From contig WION01000008.1 of assembly GCA_015039365.1 (NCBI GenBank), positions 682,001 through 746,000 of the forward strand: DNA of 64,000 nucleotides. Reading direction: 5' to 3'. The number at the start of each line of letters is the position of its first letter. Position 1 is the stretch's first letter. Of this stretch, positions 25,217-36,389 are shown piece by piece. The translations under genes and the position numbers were made by a program. This DNA is from Amanita rubescens. Taxonomy: Eukaryota > Basidiomycota > Agaricomycetes > Agaricales > Amanitaceae. The notes beneath the pieces are model-generated. The model did no database searches and was not told the DNA's origin. It saw only the letters and a list, made by a program, of their open reading frames with translations.

Positions 25217-26277
25217 CTACAGATTGCCAAAGATTTCTTCTACCTCCCAGGCGCCTGACCAGTATTTGACGTGACATTGTAAGCCTCCTTCTTTGGCTAT
25301 CCGTTTGGAAAGTCCTCGGAAGCTTCTGCAAAGAACGAGATCTTGTCTGGGTATCCTAAGTGTTAGCAGCGGCAGCTGAAAGGGTATGACGACACAACTT
25401 TCTAAGGCGCAGTGCGGGGCAAAAATCGTTTGTCCCATCTCCGACATATACGATGCGATCAAACTGGGTATGGTGTCTTGCGAGGTACGCGTCTAGTTCT
25501 TCACCTATCGTTCGTTTCAAGTAAGGATGGGGATATCGTATGGTGCTCCGAGTGTTGCGTACCTTTACACATGTTCGGGCTGCAACCGATTTTGCACGAA
25601 TGTTGTGGACCATTGGGATCGACTCTCCGACGGAGGTTGAGCAAGCCTGATGGTTCCCACTCGGCTGGGTTCGTGATAATCTCGTGGAACAAGTCTGTTA
25701 GTTTTTTGTCCTGCGTAAGGCGAGTCAACGAAAAAGTTTATTGTTATAATCGGGGCGATAAGCGGACCTCAAGGATGGTTGAGATAAAGATCGAGTTGGA
25801 ATTGGATAAACAAAGGAACGTGGTCTTTCCGGCTGCTTTGAGGTTCTTGACAGGCGCGTACCATGGCCGGATGCTAATCCGTATCGCGTTTGGTTGGCTA
25901 AGGGGATGAGATAGGTATGAGATGAACGGACAAACGGCATGATTCCTCAGAGCGTTCTCTATCTGTTCTCTAGTGATATTACGTTCATGGGCTTCGCGCA
26001 ATGATTGCGCTCTGGGCTGCCGATGGATGGATGGATCTCAAGTGGAAGATTCTGAAGGAGACTTACACGAGATCCGTCCATTGAACTTCATCTTTGAGAT
26101 TCTTCATTTTCCGACGTAGATCAGAAGCGAGTACTTCAAAGATCCATCTATCTGTGTCCTGGTCGGCCATGGACCTTGTAAGTAGAGTCGTAAACACATG
26201 CGATCTCCAGTGTACATCTATTCTGAATCATACCAGTCAAAGTCAAAGACTACGAGCTGGGAGTTGACGGGGGACAT
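25217..26277 (-). CDS. HAD-superfamily PHOSPHO1/2-like phosphatase, two apparent frameshifts
   Basis: Small-molecule phosphatase of the PHOSPHO family (phosphoethanolamine/phosphocholine or pyridoxal-phosphate type). HAD motif I is VVFDFDWSMADQDTD with the two Asp, interrupted by an intron after FDFDW; motif II is in LCLSNSNS; the metal-binding motif is VYVGDGTNDFCPALRL. Start MSPVNSQ at ATG 26277; end WSGAWEVEEIFGNL. Two one-base excesses disturb the frame: at 25941 (before MPF|HPAMVRA) and at 25852 (between MVRA and VKNLKAAGKTTF). An intron with acceptor GGATTAG joins MPF to HPAM. The substrate cannot be told from sequence. Divergent to TFB1 with 57 bp between start codons. Confidence 0.87.
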
Positions 26278-26334
26278 ATTGAGAGTGGCTTACATAACAA
26301 AGGGCGGGCGAGTCAGAGCGGCTCTGCTGGTTTT
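26278..26334. promoter_or_regulatory. 57-bp divergent promoter PHOSPHO-like/TFB1
   Basis: Very short head-to-head spacer; a GGGCGGG GC-box-like sequence lies near the middle (about 26303). No other element recognised. Confidence 0.45.
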
Positions 26335-28726
26335 ATGCCTACCTTGTTGTGTACGGCAAAGGCTTCCTACAAAAAATTACCAGGCATCCTCGAACTTACC
26401 GACACTCACTTGCAATGGACCCAAGACACGAAAAAGATTCCTTCCTTACGCGTTCCTTACAATGAATTCATGTGTTCGTCTCAATCACTTGCCAGTCACT
26501 TCTCAAAAGTTCTGACGTTCGTTTAGCGCTCTTTTGCAGCAAGGAGGGCGCCGCGCAGGTTCGTCTCAAGCTCAGCGTCAAGGAGGAAGAAGCAGGACAC
26601 AATTTTACCTTTCTCTCTCCTCAACCCATCGCGTACGCAGAGCGTGAAAAGTTCAAAAAGGACCTTACAACGATTATTGGTCGCAATCGGGGTGTGTCGG
26701 AGACTGTGTCTCGCCCTCCCGTAACTGCAAATGCAAGCGTAGAGCCTGCCACTCCTGCTGTTGCTACTGCCGTGCCTGCTAGCCTATCCTCCAATGCACC
26801 AACTCCAAAACTTTCCATCCCCCCGTCGCGGGCATCGACTTCCCGAGCGCCGTCAGTGACCAGCGACAGAATGGGCACACCCGCCGTTCCCGGTAACGAC
26901 CACGCAAGTGACTTCCGACTCCGCAAGAAAGTGTTGTTGAGCAATCCCGGTTTAGCTACGCTGCACAAGGAGCTCGTCATGTCCGGACAAATTTCCGAGG
27001 CTGAGTTTTGGGAAGGGCGCGAGGTAGATTTCTGTTTCTTGTCTTGTACCACCGTCATTTTACAGCTCTGTGTCAATGAAAGCATTTGCTTCTCGCCCAG
27101 GCTGCAGCGGAGAGCCAGAAAAAGGGCAAACCTGGTCAGATAGTAGACCCTCGTCCGGAGACTGTCGATGGTGGCGAAATCAAGATTCGAATAACGCCCC
27201 AGTTGATCCGCGATATATTTGACGAGTATCCGGTAGTTGAGAAAGCTCACAAGGAGAATGTTCCGAGCAAAGTATGGCGTTTGTGCAAAATGAATTTTTT
27301 GACTTGCATTGAATCCTTGACCAGTTGACGGAAGAGGAATTTTGGCGAAGATACTTCCAATCAAAGCTGTTTAACGCGCACCGCGCATCGATACGGTCAT
27401 CTGCAGCTCAACATGTTGTCAAGGATGATCCAATATTCGACAAATATTTAGATAAAGAAGATGATGGTAGGTATATTCTTTTCGCATATCATCTATATGT
27501 ATATTCTCCCGATAGAATTAGAGCCGCGGCGCGTGCGCCCAGAAGTGGCAGATTTATTTGTGAGCTTGGGAGCTACGCAGGAGGATCACATGGAGGTAAC
27601 ATTTCTCTCTGATCTATCACTTCCAGACTCATATCTGTACATGTTATAGACGGGAAATGAAAAAGATGTGACGATGCGGGCAGGAAGACAAAAGGGTGCC
27701 CTGCCACTCATTCGGAAATTCAATGAACATTCAGAGCGGCTTCTGAGATCTGCTTTGTGCGTGTCTCGGTTCTGACTCGTGTGGGGACGTGGACGAGGCT
27801 AAGTTTATGTACATAGGGGTGACCTTCCTCCGGCTAAGCGTCAACGGACGGATGAGGTATGAGATGCACCCGCCTTCGTCGGAATCGATGCTTAGTGTTA
27901 CAGGAAACATATTCTCAAATTGAGATTACGGATCTCAATGATACTGAGATATCGGCTGGTATCATTTTGGAGATGCAGGATAGGCAACGATATTTCGAGG
28001 CACGAATGGCGACCGTCGCTGAGGATGAAGCCGCTACAAAGGTTCGCGTCTACCATACATTATTTCCTGCGAATTTTATCGTCAGTTGTCAGTCGTTGGA
28101 CATGAAATCAATGATCAATGAGGCAAAAATGAATTTACAAGATTGGAATCCGACCTTGCAGCAGGTGCGCCACTTTATTTATACAAGACACTCTTTAATT
28201 ACCCTGTCTCAGCTTAAAATTGAACGGAAGTTCGGCGAGGCGGCGTTCTTTGCCATGACGCAAAATGTATCGGCGCGTTTAGACGTCAGATCCAGAAGAA
28301 GTAAGTCCCTTGTCTGATATGGTGAACCACGTTGACTCGAACAAAAAGGCGATATACCGGATGGTCTCCTCAAACAGATGAAGTCATGTCAGATAGCAAC
28401 CAACGAGTTTCTTCGACAGTATTGGTCCTCGGTATATCCTCCGACGGCAGAGTCACAGACCATAATGATGGCCGCACCAGCGCAGCGCGCTGCAAAAGCT
28501 ACTAAAATGATTAGTTACATCGCTCAAACTTCAGAAAAGGTCAATTTAATGAAAAGATTGGCAGAACAGAGTGGCATAGATCCAACGAGGATAGAAACGG
28601 TAACTATCGCATACTCTCTTCTCTTTCGTTAAGTAAACATTCTCTGCATAGGCTATGAAACCAGTTTTGATCGCTGTTGAAGCGGCTCTGGCATTCAACC
28701 GCACCCGCAAACCGCCCCGCACTTAA
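26335..28726 (+). CDS. TFB1: TFIIH core subunit TFB1 (p62)
   Basis: Subunit of TFIIH, acting in RNA polymerase II initiation and nucleotide-excision repair. N-terminal PH domain (KKLPGILELTDTHLQWTQD, VPYNEFM, VRLKLSVKEEEAGHNFTF), a Ser/Pro-rich spacer, and two BSD domains, the first around LATLHKELVMSGQISEAEFWE and the second with LTEEEFWRRYFQSKLF. The C-terminal helical part includes ITDLNDTEISAGIILEMQD and ends ALAFNRTRKPPRT. Around nine introns of about 50 nt keep frame; the first follows NEFM with donor GTTCGT. No frame defects. Start: the only ATG placing the PH domain at the N-terminus. Confidence 0.94.
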
Positions 28727-28821
28727 TAATGGAAATCTCGCATTATTCCATCACACTGTAAATAGAGCGCATATGCATAACACGTATGGTATTATAATAA
28801 TCACTCGTAATGTATTGTAGA

Positions 28822-31631
28822 TTATGAAGTGTATACACCCGGTTGCTTCTGGAGTCGATTTCCAGATTGACTCGAGCATTCGTACGTCGTGTAAATGACT
28901 AAAAGGTGCAGAGCTATGGCATAAAAGACGAAAAAAGTTCGGGCGCGACGGTTCCCGAGGATAGATCTTGTGAGCACTAAAACACCTCGCTCAACGGGAT
29001 TGAGGCTCTGGTACGCCCTTGTGGCTTCCTGCAAGATCACGGAGTCAATAATCATTAGAAACAGGAGGTTGAAGCCTCATACCCTCCCACGGAATGCTTC
29101 GAAAGGGTTCATTGATTGTTCGTATCGCGCGTGATATTTACTCATATCATCGGGGCGAGCGGGAGAGGGAGCTGGCAGGGGGTCAAGTTGCGAAGTCGGG
29201 GGTCGAGAACCGGCCTCTTCTCTATAGCTCTGCATGTACCGGACTTTTTCATATAGTTTAAGATTGTCTGCCTGCAGATTTTTTATCTCTGTCCGGAGAT
29301 CCGAAATGACCTGAAATTGTTTGCGCAGCTCCTGTAAAAAGTGGTATGTTATTACAGAATTGGCAATGATCGAGGATATTGATATACGTACATCCTCGAG
29401 TTCCGCGTTCCGTTGCCTGAACCGGTCTCTTTGACTCGTGACGATTGGTAAAATGGAGGTATCAGCCGCTGACGTGAACGGAATTGGAGTCGACCGAGTT
29501 GAGGATTCCTGGCAACGTGAGGTGATAACGAAAAATAGACTTTTTGTGAGACTTACAGCTGATTTCTTGCTTCTTTCTAGGCCCGTCAAGAGGTCTCGTC
29601 CCGGATCCGATGCAATCTCGGTGTTGGCCGCGTTCATCGACAGGAGGTCAATTTCCAATTTCTCATTTAGCGCCTTTTGCTTCTCAAGTTCTAAATTTGT
29701 CGTTTCTAGTTTCTCCTGGGTGGACTGCAGCGCGACTTCCAGTTCTCCATACAGTATCTGAGACAAAACAGGGACATCAGACGACAGGTAGGCAATGCGC
29801 GTGATGAAACGCTGACTCTGATCTTTGTTAATTCCTCCGAAATGCGTTTGTTCTTTGTCGCCAGAAGGAACTCCAAAGACCTGGATTGTTGCCCATTAGC
29901 CTTGTCGGGAATAAGGCGATGTTCCTCGGAAGCATGTCCATTGAGTTGCTCCCCTTCCTCTGCGTCGTCATCGAAGCCAGAGAACTCGACAGACTTGGAG
30001 CCGTGATCAATAGTGCTAATGCGCCCAAGACTTGCCATACCTTCAAAATGTCAAGTTCTCGTTTTATTTCTTCGTAATCGCTATAGTGCTTCAGCCGTGT
30101 CTTGAGGTGCTCGATATCTGCGACCTGCGCATATGAGCAACGCAATAAGGTCAAAGCCAACCTTCATTCACCTTTTTCGTGACATCGCGCAATATCTCTT
30201 CCACCTTCCTGTTACCTAGTGTCTGGACTTCAGAAGTAGCCAGCTTTTGCGTTTCAAGGCTGGCAGACAATCGCTCCACCTCATCCTCCAGTTCTGCTAC
30301 TTGGGATTCAAGAGATTCGACACTTTCGCCTCTGCATGAGCTACTGCATAATAACTGAACGACATCCAGCTTACCGACTAGAGGCCTGATTGCCGCTTCG
30401 GATGGCCTCGATCTCAGCACGTAAAAGCTCCTAAAACTACCAATAGTTATGAGGGCATGATAGCGCACAGGCTAGGGAAATATATACATTTCGCCGTTCA
30501 ACGGTGGCCACACGGCTATTGGCACGTTCCAAATCTGAAACGAGCATATCCATTTCCGCAAGCTTAGCGATGACTTCTTGGTCTAATATGCATACAACAT
30601 GAGTAAAGCGCGCTTTGCTAAACCGGTATTGGGTACCTTGACGCTGGGACTGGTCTAATAATTTCGCTTGATTCGATTCGTGAGACATGCGCAAGTCTTT
30701 GAGTTGATTTCTTGTGAGCTCTACTTGGCGATGCAGGTCTTGTTCCCTTCGATGCCAGATTCAGACACCAGGAACGGAGTAAACGACTGTTCTCTAACCG
30801 TTCACCATAATTCCTAAGCCTCTCGTCATATGTGGCCTTCAGCTCGTTTTCTCGCTGCACGACCTTCTCTTGAATCATGTCTTCCATCTGTCGGAGCAGT
30901 GAGCTGCGTCTATACTCACCCATCCACATTTCTTACCTTATGTTCCAGCTGTTCAACTTTTACTTCGAGCTTTCGCTTGTTAGATTCTACACTTGCGACG
31001 TCACTAATCCGTTTCCGTAACTCCGTATTCTCTTCGCGAAGACGCTGTAGCTCTGCTTCATGCTCTGTTGCTTCGGCAACTTTTATTGTTTGGTCCTAGC
31101 AATTGTCACTGAGCTCCTACCTCTATCAAATTCACTTCACTTACAACAGCAGCTTCGAGCAGCGGGTATGGATCAGGTGCTTCTGCAAGGATCTTGTAAG
31201 CATTCAGGAAGGCATTCTCAGAAGCCTTTGAACGCTTTGTAAGGTTGTCAATTTCTATCTGGTACGCTTCGTGTCAAGTCAGTATTGTAAGACGCGTGCA
31301 TGCAGGGTAGAATGGTACCCTTGAGTAGACCCTTGAATGCGACAAGCTTTTCCGCGTCGGATATTTTCTTGAATTCTAGGCGTAGAGATGAGAAGGTATT
31401 GGTGAGGATAAAGTACAACTACCTTTCGTCTGCTCTAACAGAGTCTTGCGAGACAGCACACTCTCCTTCTGGTTGTCGACTATTTCGATGCTCTGACTAT
31501 CCAGAGTCTTCTGAAAGTCGGAGAGGTTGATGTCTAGAGGCAAATGAAGATATACAAGACACTCTTCACGAGATAGACATACCTTTCCATGTGGCCAGAG
31601 CGCCGGAGAAGTTGTAGTCTTTAGCGGCCAT
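28822..31631 (-). CDS. COY1: Golgi CASP/Coy1 coiled-coil membrane protein
   Basis: Golgin-type protein of retrograde Golgi traffic. Starts MAAKDYNFSGALATWKG, continues as a nearly unbroken coiled coil (ATYDERLRNYGER, VELTRNQLKDLR, VAELEDEVERLSASLETQK, DIEHLKTRLKHYSDYEEIK) and ends in the conserved CASP C-terminal region with NLKLYEKVRYMQSY and RSILGNRRARTFFVFYAIALHLLVIY, the single C-terminal transmembrane anchor. About 13 short introns. An intron after NYGER (donor GTTAGA) explains an apparent frame change at about 30730-30790. Head to head with the uS9m gene, 58 bp between start codons. Confidence 0.92.
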
Positions 31632-31689
31632 CACAGTGTGGAAGTAGCAGAGGGCCACGTGATCTAAAGAGCGTTGTGAAAAGACAGCG
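31632..31689. promoter_or_regulatory. 58-bp divergent promoter CASP/uS9m with an E-box
   Basis: Contains a palindromic CACGTG at 31656-31661, midway between the two start codons. This is the core site for bHLH factors such as Cbf1, so it could serve both genes. Confidence 0.5.
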
Positions 31690-32798
31690 ATGAACGGACT
31701 AGGGACGACGGCTGCTGGGCGAATCTGTCCGCCGTTACTCGACAAGCCGTCCTTTCGTTCCTCCATCCCAGTTACGTCGCCTCGATCCCCCGCAAGAAAC
31801 CCTCAAACCTCCTCCAGAGTCTCCGAGCTTCTATACAGGCAGGCCCATCTTTTATGACCATGTCACTCAGCTCGAAAAAGCCATCGCCCATTCGCGCAGT
31901 GCCCTAAAGTCACTCCAACTCTATCCCCTTCCCGAATTCGCGCGCGCGAGTCTGCCACCTCTGCACCCTGTATGGAAGAACCAGCTGGAAATGGCAGAAG
32001 AGTTCCAGAGCCATATGACGACTACCCGCTATCGTCGCATCACTTCTCTCCTCAATCAACTGAACGAGTTCCACTCCATTGCCTCCAAAGCAGGGTGCAC
32101 CGACCTTGTCGAGGGCATATATAGTGTCATCTCGTTTTTCGAGAGCGGATCGAAAGAGGATCAACTTGCAAGAGGTAAACGAAAGCCTGTCACCTTTGAT
32201 GAGTATGGACGTTCCTATACCCTTGGTAAACGGAAAACCAGCTCATGCCCGTGTTTGGATGATTCCTGTATTCAACAAACCAGAAGCTATGGGGTCCCAA
32301 CCAGAGCAACAAATGTCGGAGGAGGCTTTGCTAGGACTCGAGCCGGCCACAAAACCAGAGAAAATCCAGATCACCGCGTCAACCATCCTGGTGAACAACC
32401 TCCCACTCGCAGAATACTTTTCGCTACCCGCTGATCGGGAGCGTATTACGCGCCCTTTCAAGGTAACCGGTGTCCTCGGGGCTTATAATGTTTTCTCCAT
32501 CGTCCGCGGCGGAGGTACGACCGGTCAGTCTGGCGCCCTGGCGCATGGCATTGCCAAGGCACTTGCAGCTCACCAACCCAACCTTGAGCCACTGCTAAAG
32601 AAGAGTATGTTCATATGGATTTGTGATGTCTCTGTCTAATCATCACTTTTTCATAGCCAAACTTCTCAGACGTGATCCACGTATGGTGGAGCGGAAAAAG
32701 ACTGGTCTGGCCAAAGCGCGCAAAAGGGTACGTTTCGAATGGTACAAAGTACTCGAAATCTTACACATTCCTTGCAGTATACATGGGTCAAGCGGTAG
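31690..32798 (+). CDS. MRPS9: Mitochondrial small-subunit ribosomal protein uS9m, two apparent frameshifts
   Basis: Component of the mitochondrial 37S subunit. The N-terminus looks like a presequence (MNGLG, then RRLLGESVRRYSTSRPF once one G of 31702-31704 is ignored). The fungal-specific part follows (FYTGRPIFYDHVTQLEKA, LPPLHPVWKNQ), then the S9 domain: GRSYTLGKRKTSS, ARVWMIPV, ITASTILVNNLPLAEYF, GGGTTGQSGALAHGIAKAL, and the C-terminal KKTGLAKARKR / YTWVKR tail that reaches the decoding site. A second single-base excess (T at 32246) separates KTSS from ARVW. The last two introns split the tail. Convergent with BRE1. Confidence 0.92.
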
Positions 32799-33019
32799 TC
32801 TTCTGCGTATTATTATATATATCATGTGCGCTGCATTTACATACAATATTAATAATCCTCTACATCTTTTTGCGAGATAAACGACTGAAGGGTGAGTACG
32901 GCAATGAGAAGGGAGTGAAAGACTGATAGACACTTGCTGGAGGACCGTCAAACATCAGACGGCGTGAAATGAATAATGCAATAAGATATATGAATAAAGG
33001 TGGGTAGTAATAAAAGGAG

Positions 33020-36000
33020 TCACTGGAACCAAAGTGCCTGAACGTCAGACTGTGCAAAAACGAGATTACATGCTGGGCACTTCCGTTGCCGTGTGGTAAT
33101 TCGTGCGTCTACGCATTGCTTGCAAAAGGCTTGTACACGATTAGCAAATTGCGCCGTTACGATCCCTAGATACTCACTATGCATGCATTTTGTAATGACG
33201 GTATTACGAAACGAGGTCATGCAGGTCGAGCACCGAAGCAGTTTCTGTCAAATTATAAGACACGATCCTTATTACGGCCCAGATACGTCTTACCTTCAAG
33301 TATTGAACCTCGCCATCTCCCTTGCCTTGGGAATTGCTGGCTGACATCCTCTTCCATTCTTGCCCTTGCTGTTCAACCTCCTTCTTCTCTCTCACTAATC
33401 TATCTTCCATTCCACGCAACTTTGCAGAAAGCGCATTCAGATTACTTTCGCGCTCGCCGATTGCAGTTCGCATCTGTCATGAAGGATTTTGGCGAGACGT
33501 AACAAACATGATGGAGCAACTCACTGCTTCCTTCTCCCTTTTCTCTTGCTCAGCTTGCAACTTTGCATCATTCGTTTCTAACATAAGCTTATGGTTTTCT
33601 AGTTTTAAGAGGTCATATGCTTTTTTGAGACTGGTCAACTCTTTCTCATGATCAGCCTGGGAATTGCAATTATAACCAGAGCTAGCTATTATCCTCATGA
33701 AAGCGCTCACGATTTGATTCTGTAAATTGCGTTCACTATCATATAGGCGCTCCAAAACTTTGGTTTGTTTCTCCACATTACGAGAGAGGTTCTTCCGTTC
33801 CACGTCGATAGCCTCCTTGTCCCGCATGATGGCAAAGAATTTATTGTCGGATTTCGCTTTCTGTACGGCGGTGTAAATGGAATATAGTCACTAATAACGA
33901 TGACGGCTTACATCCAGCCCAATTTTGGTTAACTTCTCTTCTAGCTGGGACAGGTCAAATACTTTGCTCTTGACCTGTCTATCAAGCGCTTCCCATGATG
34001 TTGACAACTTTTCCAACTCGACGTAAAGTGAAGTCTCGGCCTAACATCACGCCATGAGTGCAATTAACACGAATGTGAAAGAACACCATACGTGAGATTG
34101 TTGATCTTTAATCAAACGCAACTGCTGTATTTCTTCATCCCTTTGCTTTAACTGTTTCGCAAGCCGAGAAACGTCTGGAGGCAACGAAGAATCCCCATAG
34201 ATACGCTGATAGTTCTCTAGCTGTGCGGTGACTTCCGATAACTTTTGCCTCGTCTCGGCTTCCAACTTAATGTGTCTCACGACGTCAGGACCGTGAAGAC
34301 CAGCTAATGTCTTTTCCAAAGATGCTGCTTTGCTTTCTGCAGCGCTGTGAAGCATGGTTAGAGGGCTATCAAAGGCAAGAGGAAAACTTACAATGCACGA
34401 TTTTTCAGGCTTTCAATGTAAGAGCTACTTGTTGCATCGCCGACTTCCGTAAGAATGAACTTCATAAGATCTTCATCGCGAGCTTCTGCTGCAAGACGAG
34501 CCTTCAATCTTTTGACCTCAGACTCCAATACAGTAACGCGTTCCTGTTTCCATCAATGACCAGTCAATAACGAATAAGTACGTTAACGTTGCAGACGACT
34601 TGCTGAACGCGACTCTGCCAAAGTCTTGTATTCCTGAAGAGCGGCTTGCTTGACGCTGTCTTTTTGCTTTCGCTCTATGACTTCGGCGTTCAATTGTTCA
34701 CGCTGATCGCGGAGGCGAGCATTTTCGACATCGCGCTTGATCATCATACCCTTTATGTCCTGAACTGTCTGGGTTGCGCTGGCCTTTGCCAATATTAGTC
34801 GGAAACAAAACCAAAAGTCTTATCATCATACATAAAGCGAGTCTTCAAAATCCTTCTTCGAAGACTGCAATTGGTTTACTTCGTCTGTCAGTCGATTTAT
34901 CTTTTCTTCGTGTGTAGCTATCGTATCTCGAAGTGCGCATTCCCGATCTTGCAAAATCTTATACGCGGAATGTTCCACAACAAGTTCAAAAGGAGGAGAT
35001 CTTAACTAAAATTGCATTCATGGTAAGCCTGAGTGTAATACATGCTGAGCACATACCTGTGACTCTTTGGATTGTATTAGGTCTCGAAGAAACGCTCCTT
35101 CTTTCTCCAACTCTGCAATTTTCGCATCTCTGAAACTTATAAGCTCTTGGAAGATGTCCGCGTTTGCAACTTCTTTGCCCTCTTCAGTGGGTGTAGGGGA
35201 ATGCGACACATGCTGTACGGAAATTAGGATGTGTACGATCAGACGGTCAAAACTCCCACCAATGAACCGAACCACTCACTTCTGGAGAGGACGGCTTTGT
35301 CTGCGGCCCCTCTGGCACTTCGCTTTTCACAACGCTATGTGTTTCCATTTCCGTCAGCATCGAGCTTTGCGAACGTTCCAAACGATTTTCTGCAGCGACC
35401 AATGCAGCGTAATATTGTTCTTTCGTTGACTCCGAGTCTTTTAGCCGAGCCCGCAGTAGATCGAGCTCAGAACGGAGAGCGGCACACTAAAAGAGGTTGT
35501 TAGCTTACCAGCAACCCTAACACGACAACAACTAAGAACCTCTGTCTGAGCCTTCTGAGTATCCACATAAGCATCTGTCGGCGTAGTTCCACCCATCTGA
35601 ATAAACCTCGTAACTAGCGATTGCGTTACATCGAAATTTCGCCCAACGGCTGATGCAATGTCAAGCGCGTCCTCACTGCGGAGATGAACCGTCAAATCGA
35701 AGATATCTACGCAAGGGTAAAACACCATCTGCACAGTAACACGAGGTTACAAACCTTGTACGCCAACATTAGTTCCTGACAAATCTTCCGGCTTCACTAA
35801 TAGACGTATTGCTTCCACGAGCTAATGGACAAAAACATGAGGGGAGCTCGATTAACTCTAATACGTACAACTTACTTGCGACCAACAAGCAGACATGGCG
35901 GCCAAACCCGCCTCGCAAGTGTACTTACGGCGCTCCAGTTCCATTATTCGAGTTAAATATCTCTCGTTCTCGCGAGAATAATGTTTCATGCGTCGATATA

Positions 36001-36214
36001 TAGCCGCTTTTCGGAAAGACTAGTAATGTATTGAGGCCCCCGAACTCTGAACAATACGGAAATTCAATACCTCAAGGTTTTTGCCCAGGTCTGATTCCTC
36101 AGGTTCAACCGACATGCCATTGACGCGAGGACTACCGTTCGCTGCAGACACAATACGTTTTTTGACGGTAGCAGGCTCATCCTCATGACTAAGTGCCCTC
36201 TTTCTCGACTCCAT
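33020..36214 (-). CDS. BRE1: E3 ubiquitin ligase BRE1
   Basis: RING ligase that, with Rad6, monoubiquitinates histone H2B. Starts MESRKRALSHEDEPATVKKR with a basic NLS-like patch. A long coiled coil follows (MKHYSRENERYLTRIMELE, ELDLLRARLKDSES, FQELISFRDAKIAELEKEG, ERVTVLESEVKRLKARL, LKKAYDLLKLENHKLMLE). The C-terminal RING is RCSTCMTSFRN, TKCMHS / FCKQCVDAR, RKCPACNLVF, ending SDVQALWFQ, as in all Bre1 proteins. About 14 introns. At 34588 one surplus base before a GTTAAC donor would explain the join LQ/ERVTVLE; this one is less certain. Downstream of the DAL2-DAL3 fusion on the same strand. Confidence 0.93.
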
Positions 36215-36389
36215 AGGGCGAAAGGGATGAAGATTCTGAAACGAGTTGACAGTAGCAAGAGGAAGAGACAGGTTCCGTGTGAATCATTTCCAACTCCGTC
36301 TGTCGGACTCCAAAACTTTCGCACATCATTTTCATCTCCGCCTCATCATCGAAAATGCCGGTCTTAGAGCCGACGGACGCTGCCCATCC

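Noticed and set aside
30720..30800. Frameshift in the CASP coiled coil
   Set aside because: An intron starting GTTAGA and ending CGAAG joins NYGER to EQDLHRQ in frame.
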